From Methanolobus profundi (GTDB lineage: Archaea > Halobacteriota > Methanosarcinia > Methanosarcinales > Methanosarcinaceae): a stretch of 64,000 bases of DNA. Positions 1 to 8,593 of this stretch are shown here, piece after piece; position 1 is the stretch's first letter, and every line of letters begins with the position of its first letter. Made by a program: the position numbers and the translations under genes. The notes under the pieces were generated by a model, which made no database searches, was not told where the DNA came from, and worked only from the letters and a program-made list of their open reading frames with translations. The DNA lies in NCBI RefSeq assembly GCF_900114835.1, contig NZ_FOUJ01000004.1:124001-188000 (forward strand), read 5' to 3'.

Positions 1-3000
1 GGATCATCCGCGACCTGTAGATACATTCCAGGGGCAAATTCAATTATATCTCCTTCGCTGAGCAAAAGTGTACGGGAATTATACATTTTTATAGTACCAC
101 CCCAGGTAGTATCAACAAAAAGCTCCCCGAACTCATCGCCTGCATCAACTGAAACTATATCCTGATGATCTATCAGATAGAGACCATCGACTACCACAAA
201 ACTACCATCTCCATCCTCAGAAACTTCATTGATATGTACTCTGGATACTATAACATCATTCTGGCTTCCAACATTCGGATCATAATCCCAGGTTGCTTCA
301 CCGCCTGTTACATCGATAACTTCATCTTCAACGAATACACCATCTTTGGAAAGATCCATCCAGACCTTATCTTCTTCTACATCGATCTGCTTTGCAGTCA
401 GTTCATATCCATTCGGAAGATCAAGGACGGAACCGGTCCTTAGTGTATAATTATAACTGCTATCGACAAGCAACTTCGCAAGCTCTCCGGGATCTGTATC
501 CGAAAGGGAGACATATTCCTCACCAAAGAGACCTATTACAGGATATGTGGTATTGTAGAGAACAGTATCCTCAACATTGAACTCTGCAGCATACTCTGCC
601 TGTACGATCGAGGTTGTATAACTGAGCCCTCCTTCATCAGGAAGAACCGGACCACTGTTTATGATCGTCAGTTCTTCTGAGCGAATATCATTATCGAGAT
701 CATACATAAATCCTGCAAAGTTGAGAGCCGTCCATGAAGAAGAACCGGTTGCAACAGCCCCCCTTAACTGGTGAACTCCCTGTTCTGTGCATTCCTCCAT
801 CAGATAGAACCGAAGGTCATCATCATCCGCGACCTTGAATTCCAGACCTTCTGCTATATTCACAGTATCACTCCTGTTCAGTGTTAATGATCTGTGATTG
901 AGCATTGTGATCGAATCGGAAATACTGTCAACTTCAAGTTCACCGAATTTATCAGATGGGTCCACTTCAAGAATGTTGTCAAAATCCAGGAGCCAAAGAC
1001 CTTCCACGACTACAAGATCATCAACACTTCCCTGAAAGATATCAGTAATGAGCAACCTGAAGACGATGACATCATTCTGATCGCCCACATCTCTTTTATA
1101 ATCCCATGTTGCTTCCCCTACCGTGATATCAATAACATGATCTTCAATGAATTCTCCATCTCTGGAGAGTTCCATCAAGACTTTATCTCCTTCTACATCG
1201 ATCTGCTGTGCAGTCAATTCATATCCATTGGCAAGATCAAGCGTAGAACCGGCCCTAAGTGTGTACTTGTCGTCTGTGTCAACAAGGAGCCGGACAAGTT
1301 CTCCTGCATCATCATCAGCCGTTGCAACATATTTATTCCCAAAAAGACCGAGCACGGGGTAAGTATCATTATGAACAGAGGCATCTTCACTTGCAAAGTC
1401 AGCTTCGTATCCCATCTGCACAATAGACACATTATACCACAATTCTCCCTGAGGTATTGACCTGCCATAAATATTGTAAATTGTGATACACTCTGAACCA
1501 ATGCCGTTATCGACATCATACCAGAATCCTGAAAAATCAGTTGGCCTGATTATTATATCAGATACAGTTGAAATAACAGAGCTTCGGAACTCAAACTCAT
1601 CAACTGTCCTTGGGTCTTTTTTAATGAGCCATTCCCATTCCGTTGTTGCACTGCCATTCTCATTTGAAGCAACCACTTTCACAGCATGTTCTCCGTATGA
1701 AGGTGGCAGGGCGTAGTATGAAGAATTTGTTGAAGAAAGAGTGGACTGTACATTTACATCATCAAGGAACCATGTAATATTTGCAGCCTGATTCAAATTT
1801 ATCCTGAAAAGCTGGGATGTACTCTCTGAGCCTTCAATGGTCTTTGATGGACTGAAAGATACAAACATCAGAGTCTCTTGCTCATTATAGCTTTCAACAA
1901 AAGGATAATACCTCAATGCAGGATCATCTGCTACCTGTAGATTCATACCAGGAGCAAATTCAATAGTGTTTCCTTCATTGAGAATAATTGTATCGGAATT
2001 ATACATTGTGATAGTGCCATCCAGGATAGTATCGACCACAAGCCATTCAAACTCATCACCAGACCCTACGGAAAGTATATCCTTATAGTCTAGCAGATAA
2101 AGACCGTCAACTATAGCGAAACCGCCGGTAGCATCCTCTGAAACATCACTGACATGGACCCTGAGAACAATGACCTCTGCCTGCCCTCCAACAGCAGTAG
2201 AATAGTCCCAGGTCACCGGGCTTGCTGTAGTATCAATTACTTTATCCTCAATGAACACACCATCCTTTGAGAGTTCCATCAAGACCGTATCATCTGCCAC
2301 ATCGATCTGCTTTACGGTCAGTTCAAAGCCTTCAGGAAGGGTAATTATTGAATCGGTCCTGAGGGAATAATTGCCACCATCATCAACAAGTAACTTCACA
2401 AGTTCATCAGGGTCGGTATCCGAAAGAGAAACATATTTTTCGCCAAAAAGACCGACCACAGGGTAGGTGGTATTGTAGAGAACAGTGTCCTCATCGTTGA
2501 ACTCGCCATTATAATCTGCCTGCACTACAGAAGTTGTATAGACGAGTGATCCTGCAGCAATGGATCTGCTGTAAATGTCTATGATCTCAAGTCCTTCAGA
2601 ATAAATATTGTTATCAAGGTCATACATAAATCCTGAAAAATTAAGGCCGTTCCAGGCAGAAGGACCAGTTACAACAGTTCCTCTGAGCTCATGCATTCCC
2701 TGTTCCGTACATTCCTTCATCAGATAGAACCTAAGATCATTGTCATCTGCGATCTTGATCTTCATATTTTCTGCTATGTCCACAGTATCTCCCATGGACA
2801 ATGCCAAAGACCTTTGATTGTACATTACAATAGTATCAGAAACACTGTCAACCTCAAGTTCACCGAATTCATCAGATGGTTCTACTTCAAGGATATCTTC
2901 AAAATCCAGAAGCCAAAGACCTTCTATGACTACAAGATCATCAACCTGACCCTGGAAAATATCAGTTATAAGTACTCTGAAGACGATGACATCATCCTGA

Positions 3001-3500
3001 TTTCCAACGTCTCTGGCATAATCCCAGGTTACTTCACCAGAGGTCACATCAAGAATTTCATTCTCAATAAGTTCACCATCTTTGGAGAACTCCATCAGGA
3101 CCTTGTCACCTTCAACATCGATCTGCTTTGCAGTAAGCTCATATCCATCCGGGAGCTCAAGTACAGAATCGGTCCTGAGTGTATATTTATCACCTGTGTC
3201 AAGAAGAAGAGGGACAAGTTCTCCTGCATCATCATCGTCCGTTGCAACATAATCTTTCCCAAAAAGACCGATCACAGGATAAGTATCACTATAAATAGAG
3301 GAATCGTCGCTTGCAAAGTCAGCTTCATACCCTATCTGCACGATCGATGATCTATAGAAAAGAGATACTTCAGGGATCGTTCTGCCATACATATTATAAA
3401 TAGTCAGAACCTCAGAACCGATACCCTCATCAATATCATACCAGAAGCCGGAAAAATCAGTTGGTGTTATAACTACACCGGAGATTCCCGATATGATAGG
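1..3500. repeat. Long direct duplication inside the S-layer gene, period about 1.92 kb
   Basis: The DNA around 3121 (domain A) recurs at 1201 (domain C), and that around 2301 (domain B) recurs near 387 (domain D). The offset is about 1915-1920 bases in both cases. The copies are diverged but collinear, so a two-domain cassette plus linker was duplicated in tandem. The domains within a cassette are themselves more distant repeats. Confidence 0.75.
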
Positions 3501-3611
3501 ACCCCTAATATCTTTTACATTGCTTGTATTGATCTCTATTGCATTCGCAACACCCACACCAAATAATGACATGATGAGGATTAACCCAATAAATAATGTT
3601 TTTAGTTTCAC
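1..3611 (-). CDS. S-layer family protein, four DUF1608-type domains (C-terminus beyond window)
   Basis: The reading frame is open from a GTG at 3611 to the left edge, giving 1203 visible residues; the end of the gene lies outside. Residues 1-24 form a signal peptide ending ANA. Four S-layer repeats follow: A (about 38-308), B (308-570), C (675-945) and D (945 onward). A and C share PTDFSGFWYD, B and D share the FMYDLDN motif, and each carries a KQIDVE-like segment. A 100-residue linker between B and C resembles a PKD-like beta sandwich (ITWFLDDVNVQS). The known Methanosarcina S-layer protein has two such domains plus a C-terminal membrane anchor; here the two-domain unit is doubled, and the anchor, if present, is outside the window. 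An AGGTGG ribosome site at 3619-3624 lies 7 bases before the GTG at 3611; an in-frame GTG at 3614 is also possible. Whether this is the main S-layer protein or a paralogue cannot be told. Confidence 0.88.
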   Translation of the reverse strand, partial: MKLKTLFIGLILIMSLFGVGVANAIEINTSNVKDIRGPIISGISGVVITPTDFSGFWYDIDEGIGSEVLTIYNMYGRTIPEVSLFYRSSIVQIGYEADFASDDSSIYSDTYPVIGLFGKDYVATDDDDAGELVPLLLDTGDKYTLRTDSVLELPDGYELTAKQIDVEGDKVLMEFSKDGELIENEILDVTSGEVTWDYARDVGNQDDVIVFRVLITDIFQGQVDDLVVIEGLWLLDFEDILEVEPSDEFGELEVDSVSDTIVMYNQRSLALSMGDTVDIAENMKIKIADDNDLRFYLMKECTEQGMHELRGTVVTGPSAWNGLNFSGFMYDLDNNIYSEGLEIIDIYSRSIAAGSLVYTTSVVQADYNGEFNDEDTVLYNTTYPVVGLFGEKYVSLSDTDPDELVKLLVDDGGNYSLRTDSIITLPEGFELTVKQIDVADDTVLMELSKDGVFIEDKVIDTTASPVTWDYSTAVGGQAEVIVLRVHVSDVSEDATGGFAIVDGLYLLDYKDILSVGSGDEFEWLVVDTILDGTITMYNSDTIILNEGNTIEFAPGMNLQVADDPALRYYPFVESYNEQETLMFVSFSPSKTIEGSESTSQLFRINLNQAANITWFLDDVNVQSTLSSTNSSYYALPPSYGEHAVKVVASNENGSATTEWEWLIKKDPRTVDEFEFRSSVISTVSDIIIRPTDFSGFWYDVDNGIGSECITIYNIYGRSIPQGELWYNVSIVQMGYEADFASEDASVHNDTYPVLGLFGNKYVATADDDAGELVRLLVDTDDKYTLRAGSTLDLANGYELTAQQIDVEGDKVLMELSRDGEFIEDHVIDITVGEATWDYKRDVGDQNDVIVFRLLITDIFQGSVDDLVVVEGLWLLDFDNILEVDPSDKFGELEVDSISDSITMLNHRSLTLNRSDTVNIAEGLEFKVADDDDLRFYLMEECTEQGVHQLRGAVATGSSSWTALNFAGFMYDLDNDIRSEELTIINSGPVLPDEGGLSYTTSIVQAEYAAEFNVEDTVLYNTTYPVIGLFGEEYVSLSDTDPGELAKLLVDSSYNYTLRTGSVLDLPNGYELTAKQIDVEEDKVWMDLSKDGVFVEDEVIDVTGGEATWDYDPNVGSQNDVIVSRVHINEVSEDGDGSFVVVDGLYLIDHQDIVSVDAGDEFGELFVDTTWGGTIKMYNSRTLLLSEGDIIEFAPGMYLQVADD

Positions 3612-3655
3612 CACAGTACCACCTATAATAACGTGGTGAGAAATAAACAAACATA

Positions 3656-3664
3656 CAATATAAA
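3656..3664 (-). promoter_or_regulatory. TATA box of the S-layer gene
   Basis: Read on the minus strand, TTTATATTG matches the archaeal box A. It lies about 45 bases before the GTG start, which allows a leader of roughly 20 bases carrying the ribosome site. The rest of 3612-3899 (288 bases) holds no gene; it includes a weak C/D-box-like pattern on the plus strand near 3775-3835. Confidence 0.5.
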
Positions 3665-3899
3665 TTTTGTCAAATCATTAATTTTTAGGAATAATATTAT
3701 AGAATTTTGACAATATATGACTCTATAAGGACATAAAACAGACAGTGTTTTTTCCGATGTAGGATACACCATAATCGATGATGCTCTTATGCTGCCTGAA
3801 ACACTGCCGCTGTTGTATAAGAGACTGACAACGTAAAAAAAAATAGAAAAAAGGTAGATCGATGATGGAATAAAAAGAGAGGATAAGGATCCTGTATCC

Positions 3900-4340
3900 T
3901 CAATAGCTTGCGTGTATCTTTGCTTCCAATGTTGTATCTTTGGACTCGCTCCATTTAGCATCAAGGGAGATATTGGCCTTAAAACCGGTCTTATGCTTGA
4001 AATCGACCTTCTGCCCTTTTTTTACTCCTTTTTTATTCAGGATGGTGCTGCTGCCGTCCTTGACAACGATATCCCATGTTCCTTCATCTGGAGAAGTTAT
4101 CTCGAAATTGCCTGAGATGGTCACCCATGCTGTTGTCTGGGAAACTGACTGATGACCCTTTCCATTCTTGACCGGAAGCTTGAAAGTGATATCTTTGGTA
4201 CCACCAAGAAGGACCTCTTCCTGGGATAGTGCGATCAGTTTCTTCAACTGAGCATCGTTTATCCCGATATGCCCCATTATGTCATTATGCACAGAGTTCA
4301 TCATTCCAGTCATATTTGCATTCTCTATTTGTTCACTCAT
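3900..4340 (-). CDS. Hypothetical protein, 146 aa, beta-rich C-terminal half
   Basis: I do not recognise this family. The protein has no signal peptide or membrane segment. Residues 1-45 look helical and hydrophilic (starting MSEQIENANM). Residues 50-146 alternate polar and hydrophobic positions with many Thr, Ser and Lys, as in a beta sandwich, with AWVTISGNFEI and TWDIVVKDG as strand-like stretches. A purine-rich GGAGA ribosome site precedes the ATG at 4340. It stands alone, with about 290 bases free of genes on both sides, so no operon context helps. The composition fits a real cytoplasmic protein; the function is unknown. Confidence 0.65.
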   Translation of the reverse strand: MSEQIENANMTGMMNSVHNDIMGHIGINDAQLKKLIALSQEEVLLGGTKDITFKLPVKNGKGHQSVSQTTAWVTISGNFEITSPDEGTWDIVVKDGSSTILNKKGVKKGQKVDFKHKTGFKANISLDAKWSESKDTTLEAKIHASY

Positions 4341-4637
4341 TTTTATCTCTCCTTGCCCAACCCTGTACCAAACTGCAACGGAAATATCAACCAGACATCT
4401 TTATTTTCATTGAATAATATATCCAAAAATAATAGTTGTCTGCACTTCCTGAATATATCTTATTAAATATAAAACTGTGTCGGATATTTTGAATATCGGA
4501 CCATAAAATATTAACAGAATGTTAGTACCACGATCATTGTGGTAACTAGTGTATTCAGACCGATATCTCCACTACCCGAACGTCCTGGAACTATACACAA
4601 GGACCGGAGAAAACTAAGAACAAAAGAAAAAAGATGG
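4341..4637. other. Non-coding interval of 297 bases
   Basis: AT-rich sequence between two leftward genes. Short open frames on both strands at its right half overlap the end of the next gene and have no ribosome site. No RNA gene or convincing repeat was seen; the left part presumably carries the promoter of the 146-residue protein. Confidence 0.4.
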
Positions 4638-5675
4638 TCAGAATACGATGGTCCAGCCGGACCTGACCTCTTTTCCTGTATATTTAACCTCATGCATCAG
4701 TTTGCCCTGTGCATTATAGAGTGTGATCACCCCTCCATTATTTGCAAGCATTACACCTTTGCCGGAAAGAAGTATGCGGGTTCCTGAGCCTGCATTAATG
4801 CCACCTTTGAGTACGGACTTTCTTCCAGGACCATCCTGAATGAACCAGCCATCAAGATCGATATCCTCTGGAGAGGCATTGAAAAGTGTTATAGCCTCTT
4901 TACCTACATCAACACCTGTCGGATTTACAAGTGCACCTACTATTTTTACAGAACCTGCAGGAACAGCGGCCTCAGAAGCATCATCTGTATCATCACATTT
5001 TTGCGATGGGATCTTGTGACCATCTGGCATACAATGACCTGTTGAAGCATCTGTATTGAAACACTGCGACTGGAAAGCAAGGAAAATAGCTATCCACCTG
5101 TTCTCTTCAGGCAAATGGATAAGAAGGGCACCATCCTGGTTAGGTGCATCATCACCCTGCCACTTTGGAGAATTCCCCTGATTCATATGTATATCGTGAA
5201 TACCACTACCGGGTCTGAATCCAAAGAAACTGTCAGGAAGGAAGGATTCCGGACCCCATCTTTCACCGAAAGCATAGATGATACTGTCACTTGAACTTAC
5301 GGCTTTTTTTACATGTTTCTGGATAAGGTCGTTCAGATCATTAGAAGGACCGGGGACATCACATGGCAGAGGAAGCATCTTTGATATGTCAAAGAGCCCG
5401 CCACGAACATAATCAAGACGTATCTCACGTGAAGTATTATCAAGTCTCTTATAACCCATTCCAAGATTTTCAAGCTTTTCTGTGATAGGATGAGTGAAGT
5501 TGTCATCTACAAAATAAAGCAGTTCTGACGGAGGGATCTTGGAATTGATATTGACAGCCACACGATGCTCGTTCTTTCCATCATGTACAAGTATCTGATA
5601 ATGGGCACTCTTGCCCTTTCCACATTTACAATCCTTGGGTTTGCCCTTTAATACCCCGTAATTTTCAAGAGACAT
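4638..5675 (-). CDS. DUF2278 (YukJ-like) protein with C-terminal lamin-tail domain
   Basis: The first 220 residues match the DUF2278/YukJ family: the opening MSLENYGVLKG, the YQILVHDG strand, the AFGERWGPE segment and the GIHDIHMNQGNS motif, followed by DGALLIHLPEENRW. The last 100 residues (about 245-345) form a lamin-tail beta sandwich: VKIVGALVNPTG, ITLFNASPEDIDLDGWFI, then the LLSGKGVMLANNGGVITL core. The family is widespread but its role is unproven; lamin-tail domains often accompany nucleases or envelope proteins. No signal peptide is visible. The N-terminal CKCGKGK could be a small metal site. The next gene leftwards is 297 bases away, so it is probably monocistronic. Confidence 0.8.
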   Translation of the reverse strand: MSLENYGVLKGKPKDCKCGKGKSAHYQILVHDGKNEHRVAVNINSKIPPSELLYFVDDNFTHPITEKLENLGMGYKRLDNTSREIRLDYVRGGLFDISKMLPLPCDVPGPSNDLNDLIQKHVKKAVSSSDSIIYAFGERWGPESFLPDSFFGFRPGSGIHDIHMNQGNSPKWQGDDAPNQDGALLIHLPEENRWIAIFLAFQSQCFNTDASTGHCMPDGHKIPSQKCDDTDDASEAAVPAGSVKIVGALVNPTGVDVGKEAITLFNASPEDIDLDGWFIQDGPGRKSVLKGGINAGSGTRILLSGKGVMLANNGGVITLYNAQGKLMHEVKYTGKEVRSGWTIVF

Positions 5676-5729
5676 GATGAAACTTACTCTGCTCCTGAAT
5701 TAAAAGTTTTCTATTATGAAAGAACGTGT

Positions 5730-6203
5730 TCATTTGAAACAGATGGCATTCGGTTCCAGACCCATATCATTGAACACGTTTCCAATGATATTCCGTGGGC
5801 AGGTATCGTTATGGAACAGATGAGATGGACAATTACAGTCACTCGATCCAAACCCTCGGATAATATCACCATCCAATGCCTCGTTGAGCTTTCCTGCAAG
5901 CTGGCATTCAACCGCTTCATCCACCAGAGCATATACTACGCAGACCAGATCGAACTTTGAAGATACTGAAAGGTGGTCCACATGCCAACGTGGCTTTTTA
6001 TCCTTCATCAATGAGAACAGTACATGGCGTTTCAGTCTTTTAAGACCACCTGAACCCAGTGCTGATCCAACATATACATGATAACCAGAACTAAAAACCA
6101 CCCCCTGAAACCTTCCCGTATCAAGAGATGAGTCCTTATTTTTGAATATGAGACAGTATACCCCTTTCTCAGTTATATCTGGAAAGTTGCTTTTGTCCTG
6201 CAT
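5730..6203 (-). CDS. GIY-YIG nuclease-like protein (DUF123/Uri family)
   Basis: This 157-residue protein matches the archaeal DUF123 branch of the GIY-YIG fold. The GIY strand is GVYCLIF (residues 14-20), the YIG strand is YHVYVGSALG (41-50), and a conserved RLKRH follows; the histidine cluster WHVDHL is typical of the DUF123 group. Cysteines late in the chain (CNCPSHLFH) are also typical. Members are sometimes fused to endonuclease III. Whether it cuts DNA is not established. It is read leftwards, upstream of the DUF2278 gene with a 54-base gap, so the two may share a transcript. Confidence 0.82.
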   Translation of the reverse strand: MQDKSNFPDITEKGVYCLIFKNKDSSLDTGRFQGVVFSSGYHVYVGSALGSGGLKRLKRHVLFSLMKDKKPRWHVDHLSVSSKFDLVCVVYALVDEAVECQLAGKLNEALDGDIIRGFGSSDCNCPSHLFHNDTCPRNIIGNVFNDMGLEPNAICFK

Positions 6204-6262
6204 AGGATATACTCTCCAAAGAAAGCATTAAATCATTTCCTGTCAAACTCATATTGATAACT

Positions 6263-6622
6263 ATGCCAGAAGAAATGAAGGATGCAAAAGATGTGAAAGG
6301 TTTCAAGCCAAGGGCTGTTGTCTATGCAAAGAAACTGGATGATGACTTCTCAGAAGCTGTGGCACAATTCTATAGTTCCGTATGGGAAGAGAAAGAAGGT
6401 GGCCTTTCTAAGAAGCAGAAGCATTTGATGGTATTCGCTATTGCCTGCGCCAGCCAGAAGACAAGCAGTGCCGTGAAGATCCTTCAGAGACTGAAGAAGT
6501 ACGATGCAACTGCACAGGAGATAAAAGATGTCATGATGCTGGCTGCATGGACCGGCGGGATACAGAATTTTACAACTTTCACACCAAAGATACTGGAAGA
6601 AATGGAAAGGCTGGAGTTCTGA
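6263..6622 (+). CDS. Carboxymuconolactone decarboxylase-like (AhpD fold) protein lacking the CxxC site
   Basis: A 119-residue protein with the all-helical AhpD/CMD layout: VYAKKLDDDFSEAVAQFYSSV, then LSKKQKHLMVFAIACASQ and a last helical segment ending WTGGIQNFTTF. The usual redox motif CxxCxxxH in the second helix is replaced by CASQKTSS, so only one cysteine remains and the disulfide chemistry of AhpD is unlikely. The ATG at 6263 is preferred over an in-frame TTG at 6254 because TGAT just upstream resembles the GGTGAT ribosome site and MPEEMKDAK is a natural start. The gene converges on the DUF1294 gene with an 8-base gap. Confidence 0.72.
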   Translation: MPEEMKDAKDVKGFKPRAVVYAKKLDDDFSEAVAQFYSSVWEEKEGGLSKKQKHLMVFAIACASQKTSSAVKILQRLKKYDATAQEIKDVMMLAAWTGGIQNFTTFTPKILEEMERLEF

Positions 6623-6630
6623 ACTCCACC

Positions 6631-6918
6631 TTATCTCATTACATATAATGGAAGAAGGAACCTTATCAGAATATATATGTGTATCACGAGGATCAGAGGC
6701 ATTCCTATCTGGAAACTTGGATGTCTTGTCTTGTGACGGAAAAGCTGCATACCCAGTATCGACCCGATACTTCCACCTGCAATAGCCCACATAAAAAGTG
6801 TCTTCTCAGGTATCCTGTACTTGTTCTTTTTTGCTTTATTCTTGTCGAGCCCCATAAGGGAAAAAGCCACTATATTCACAAGCAGCAAATACGCAAAGAA
6901 TATAAAGGTTGTATCCAT
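6631..6918 (-). CDS. DUF1294 small membrane protein
   Basis: A 95-residue protein with three hydrophobic segments (about 5-22, 43-60, 74-90). The DUF1294 signature is clear: LMGLDKNKAKKNKYRIPE, then LFMWAIAGGSIGSILGMQLF and RHKTRHPSFQIG. It is an integral membrane protein of unknown function, found in many bacteria and archaea and sometimes fused to cold-shock domains. No partner is evident here; it faces the previous gene tail to tail. Confidence 0.85.
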   Translation of the reverse strand: MDTTFIFFAYLLLVNIVAFSLMGLDKNKAKKNKYRIPEKTLFMWAIAGGSIGSILGMQLFRHKTRHPSFQIGMPLILVIHIYILIRFLLPLYVMR

Positions 6919-7041
6919 AGCCCTTATTTCACCAGATACCGTATAAATTTTTCCCGGTCAAAAATGAGGGATCATACTTATTGTGGTCCAGCCGGGAAGT
7001 GGTTGTCTGGAATGATTGGTAATCATAATTGGGTGGTTAAT

Positions 7042-7455
7042 ATGACAAAAAAATGGCTGATATTGATAACAATATTGATGCTTGCAGGCGTACTGGTTAG
7101 TGGATGCGCTGATAATGCAGAAGATACAGTTGTAGAAGAAGAGATCGAAGAAACAGTGGCAGAGGATGTAGAAGAAGACGTTGCACCTATTGGTGACGGA
7201 CAGGATTTCGCGGTAAGAATGGAATACTACGGAATGATGAAACCTTCTGAGCTTGAACTTAACAGAGGGGACACCATAGCCTGGAGAAATTACAAACCGC
7301 AGGGAACCTATGTCCTTGTAAGTGACGATGGGCTCTTTGAGGATCAGGAGATGGATTCCAACGATGCATACTCATATACATTCACTGAAAGCGGAACTTA
7401 CACATTCAGTGTAATAGATACTCCTGACATGACACTCACGGTCACTGTCAATTAA
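7042..7455 (+). CDS. Lipoprotein with cupredoxin-like domain, no copper ligands
   Basis: The start is the ATG at 7042, four bases after a GGTGGT ribosome site (7032-7037). Residues 1-20 are a signal peptide with a lipobox LVSGC, so the protein is likely lipid-anchored outside the cell. An acidic linker (VVEEEIEETVAEDVEEDV) follows, then a beta-barrel domain of cupredoxin type (about 58-137): LELNRGDTIAWRNYKPQGTY and TFTESGTYTFSVIDTPDMTL. The His, Cys, His and Met copper ligands of plastocyanins are not present at the expected places, so it probably does not carry type 1 copper. Methanosarcinaceae have many such surface proteins. Confidence 0.72.
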   Translation: MTKKWLILITILMLAGVLVSGCADNAEDTVVEEEIEETVAEDVEEDVAPIGDGQDFAVRMEYYGMMKPSELELNRGDTIAWRNYKPQGTYVLVSDDGLFEDQEMDSNDAYSYTFTESGTYTFSVIDTPDMTLTVTVN

Positions 7456-7490
7456 TGAGGCTCAATGCCTCATCCATTTTAATTTAAATG

Positions 7491-7931
7491 TCATTCCTCT
7501 TTTTTAAAGTCCATTGATATGGAATTCATGCAGAACCTCTTACCTGTTGGTTTGGGTCCGTCATCGAAAACATGACCAAGGTGGCTTCCACATCGACTGC
7601 AGACAACCTCAGTTCTTTCCATGAAGTGACTGTGGTCCTCTTTGAGGGTTACCTTATCGTCAGCAAGGGGTTTGAAGAAACTTGGCCATCCTGAACCGGA
7701 ATCATATTTGGTATCTGAACTAAAGAGCTCCTGCCCACATGCAGCACAAAGATAGGTACCTTTCTCCTTGTTAGCATAGTATTTCCCTGTGAATGGAGCC
7801 TCTGTGCCTTTCTGACGCAGCACTATGTACTGGTCCTTGCTCAATACTTCTTTCCATTGTTCTTCGGACTTCTCTGCAGGAGCATCCTGCTTTTCTGTTC
7901 CCTTTGTTTCTTTCACGTTCGGTCTCCCCAT
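7491..7931 (-). CDS. msrB: Peptide-methionine (R)-S-oxide reductase MsrB
   Basis: MsrB reduces methionine-R-sulfoxide in proteins. The family core is present: a zinc site made by CAACG and CSRCGSH, the [11 protein letters not shown] motif, [10 protein letters not shown], and the catalytic cysteine in [10 protein letters not shown] chose the ATG at 7931 (146 aa); an upstream ATG at 7997 would add 22 residues (ending DPLFM) that do not look like the family, though an AT-rich TATA-like run just beyond 7997 leaves a leaderless start there possible. It is single and converges on the lipoprotein gene with a 35-base gap. In a strict anaerobe it serves oxidative-stress repair. Confidence 0.93.
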   Translation of the reverse strand: MGRPNVKETKGTEKQDAPAEKSEEQWKEVLSKDQYIVLRQKGTEAPFTGKYYANKEKGTYLCAACGQELFSSDTKYDSGSGWPSFFKPLADDKVTLKEDHSHFMERTEVVCSRCGSHLGHVFDDGPKPTGKRFCMNSISMDFKKEE

Positions 7932-8145
7932 GAAAAGTGGATCATATTGTGATAAATAGGTGACGTGTTGACAGATCAAAAAAGGAACATCGTTCATTTA
8001 AATATACAGATAAATATAAATATTGTTTATGAGAGATTTAATATTGTTTAACTTACAAATAAACAAACGGGATTAGTTCAATTATTTGGGAGAATAATTG
8101 AGAAATATGAAATATTGACTTCTGTCAATTCAAAGGGGAATTTGA

Positions 8146-8475
8146 ATGTCGGATTGGATCACATACTATGAAGACAACAAACTAAGTGCATTGAAGAGAA
8201 TAAAGAACATGGCCCTTTCTCCAGGATACAGGAAAGAGCTAAGTTGCTGGGTCAACAAATACCTTGATCCATTTTCCGTTGCAAGGACCATATCTATTGA
8301 AAGAAAGGAAAGTCTGGATCCTTATTCGAGGATACGCATGGAAGCAGAAAGGGACCTTGAGTTCACACTGCTTACTGCAACCGGAAAGGACAGGAACAGC
8401 AGCGACATCATACTATTTGAGAGCAATCTCCTGCTTCTTTTCAACCTTATGCTTAAACATATAAGAGCAGCATAA
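8146..8475 (+). CDS. Hypothetical protein, 109 aa, largely helical
   Basis: Not recognised. The protein is charged in its first 80 residues (MSDWITYYEDNKLSALKRIK) and ends with a hydrophobic helix (NLLLLFNLMLKHI). A GGGGAA purine run 7 bases before the ATG at 8146 could serve as the ribosome site. About 120 bases separate it from the MATE gene on the same strand. A regulatory or small accessory role is possible but nothing in the sequence shows one. Confidence 0.5.
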   Translation: MSDWITYYEDNKLSALKRIKNMALSPGYRKELSCWVNKYLDPFSVARTISIERKESLDPYSRIRMEAERDLEFTLLTATGKDRNSSDIILFESNLLLLFNLMLKHIRAA

Positions 8476-8593
8476 GCTAAAACCACATTAATAACCGTGT
8501 AAAAAGTGTACCGGGCAGGATGAAAGAAAGAGATAAATATACCTATCTGGCCTATTAGTTCCATCCCTTTTTTCAGGGAAGAAGGCAGATTCA

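Noticed and set aside
894-3350. Long plus-strand open frames (894-1460, 2691-3350) opposite the S-layer gene
   Set aside because: They recur at matching places of the duplicated repeats and mirror the S-layer codons; the minus frame has a signal peptide, ribosome site and family motifs.
4511-4790. Overlapping short frames on both strands at the end of the DUF2278 gene
   Set aside because: They are shadows of the lamin-tail coding region and have no ribosome sites.
6679-7041. N-terminal extension of the lipoprotein frame back to 6679
   Set aside because: It overlaps the DUF1294 gene on the opposite strand, and the ribosome site and signal peptide place the start at 7042.
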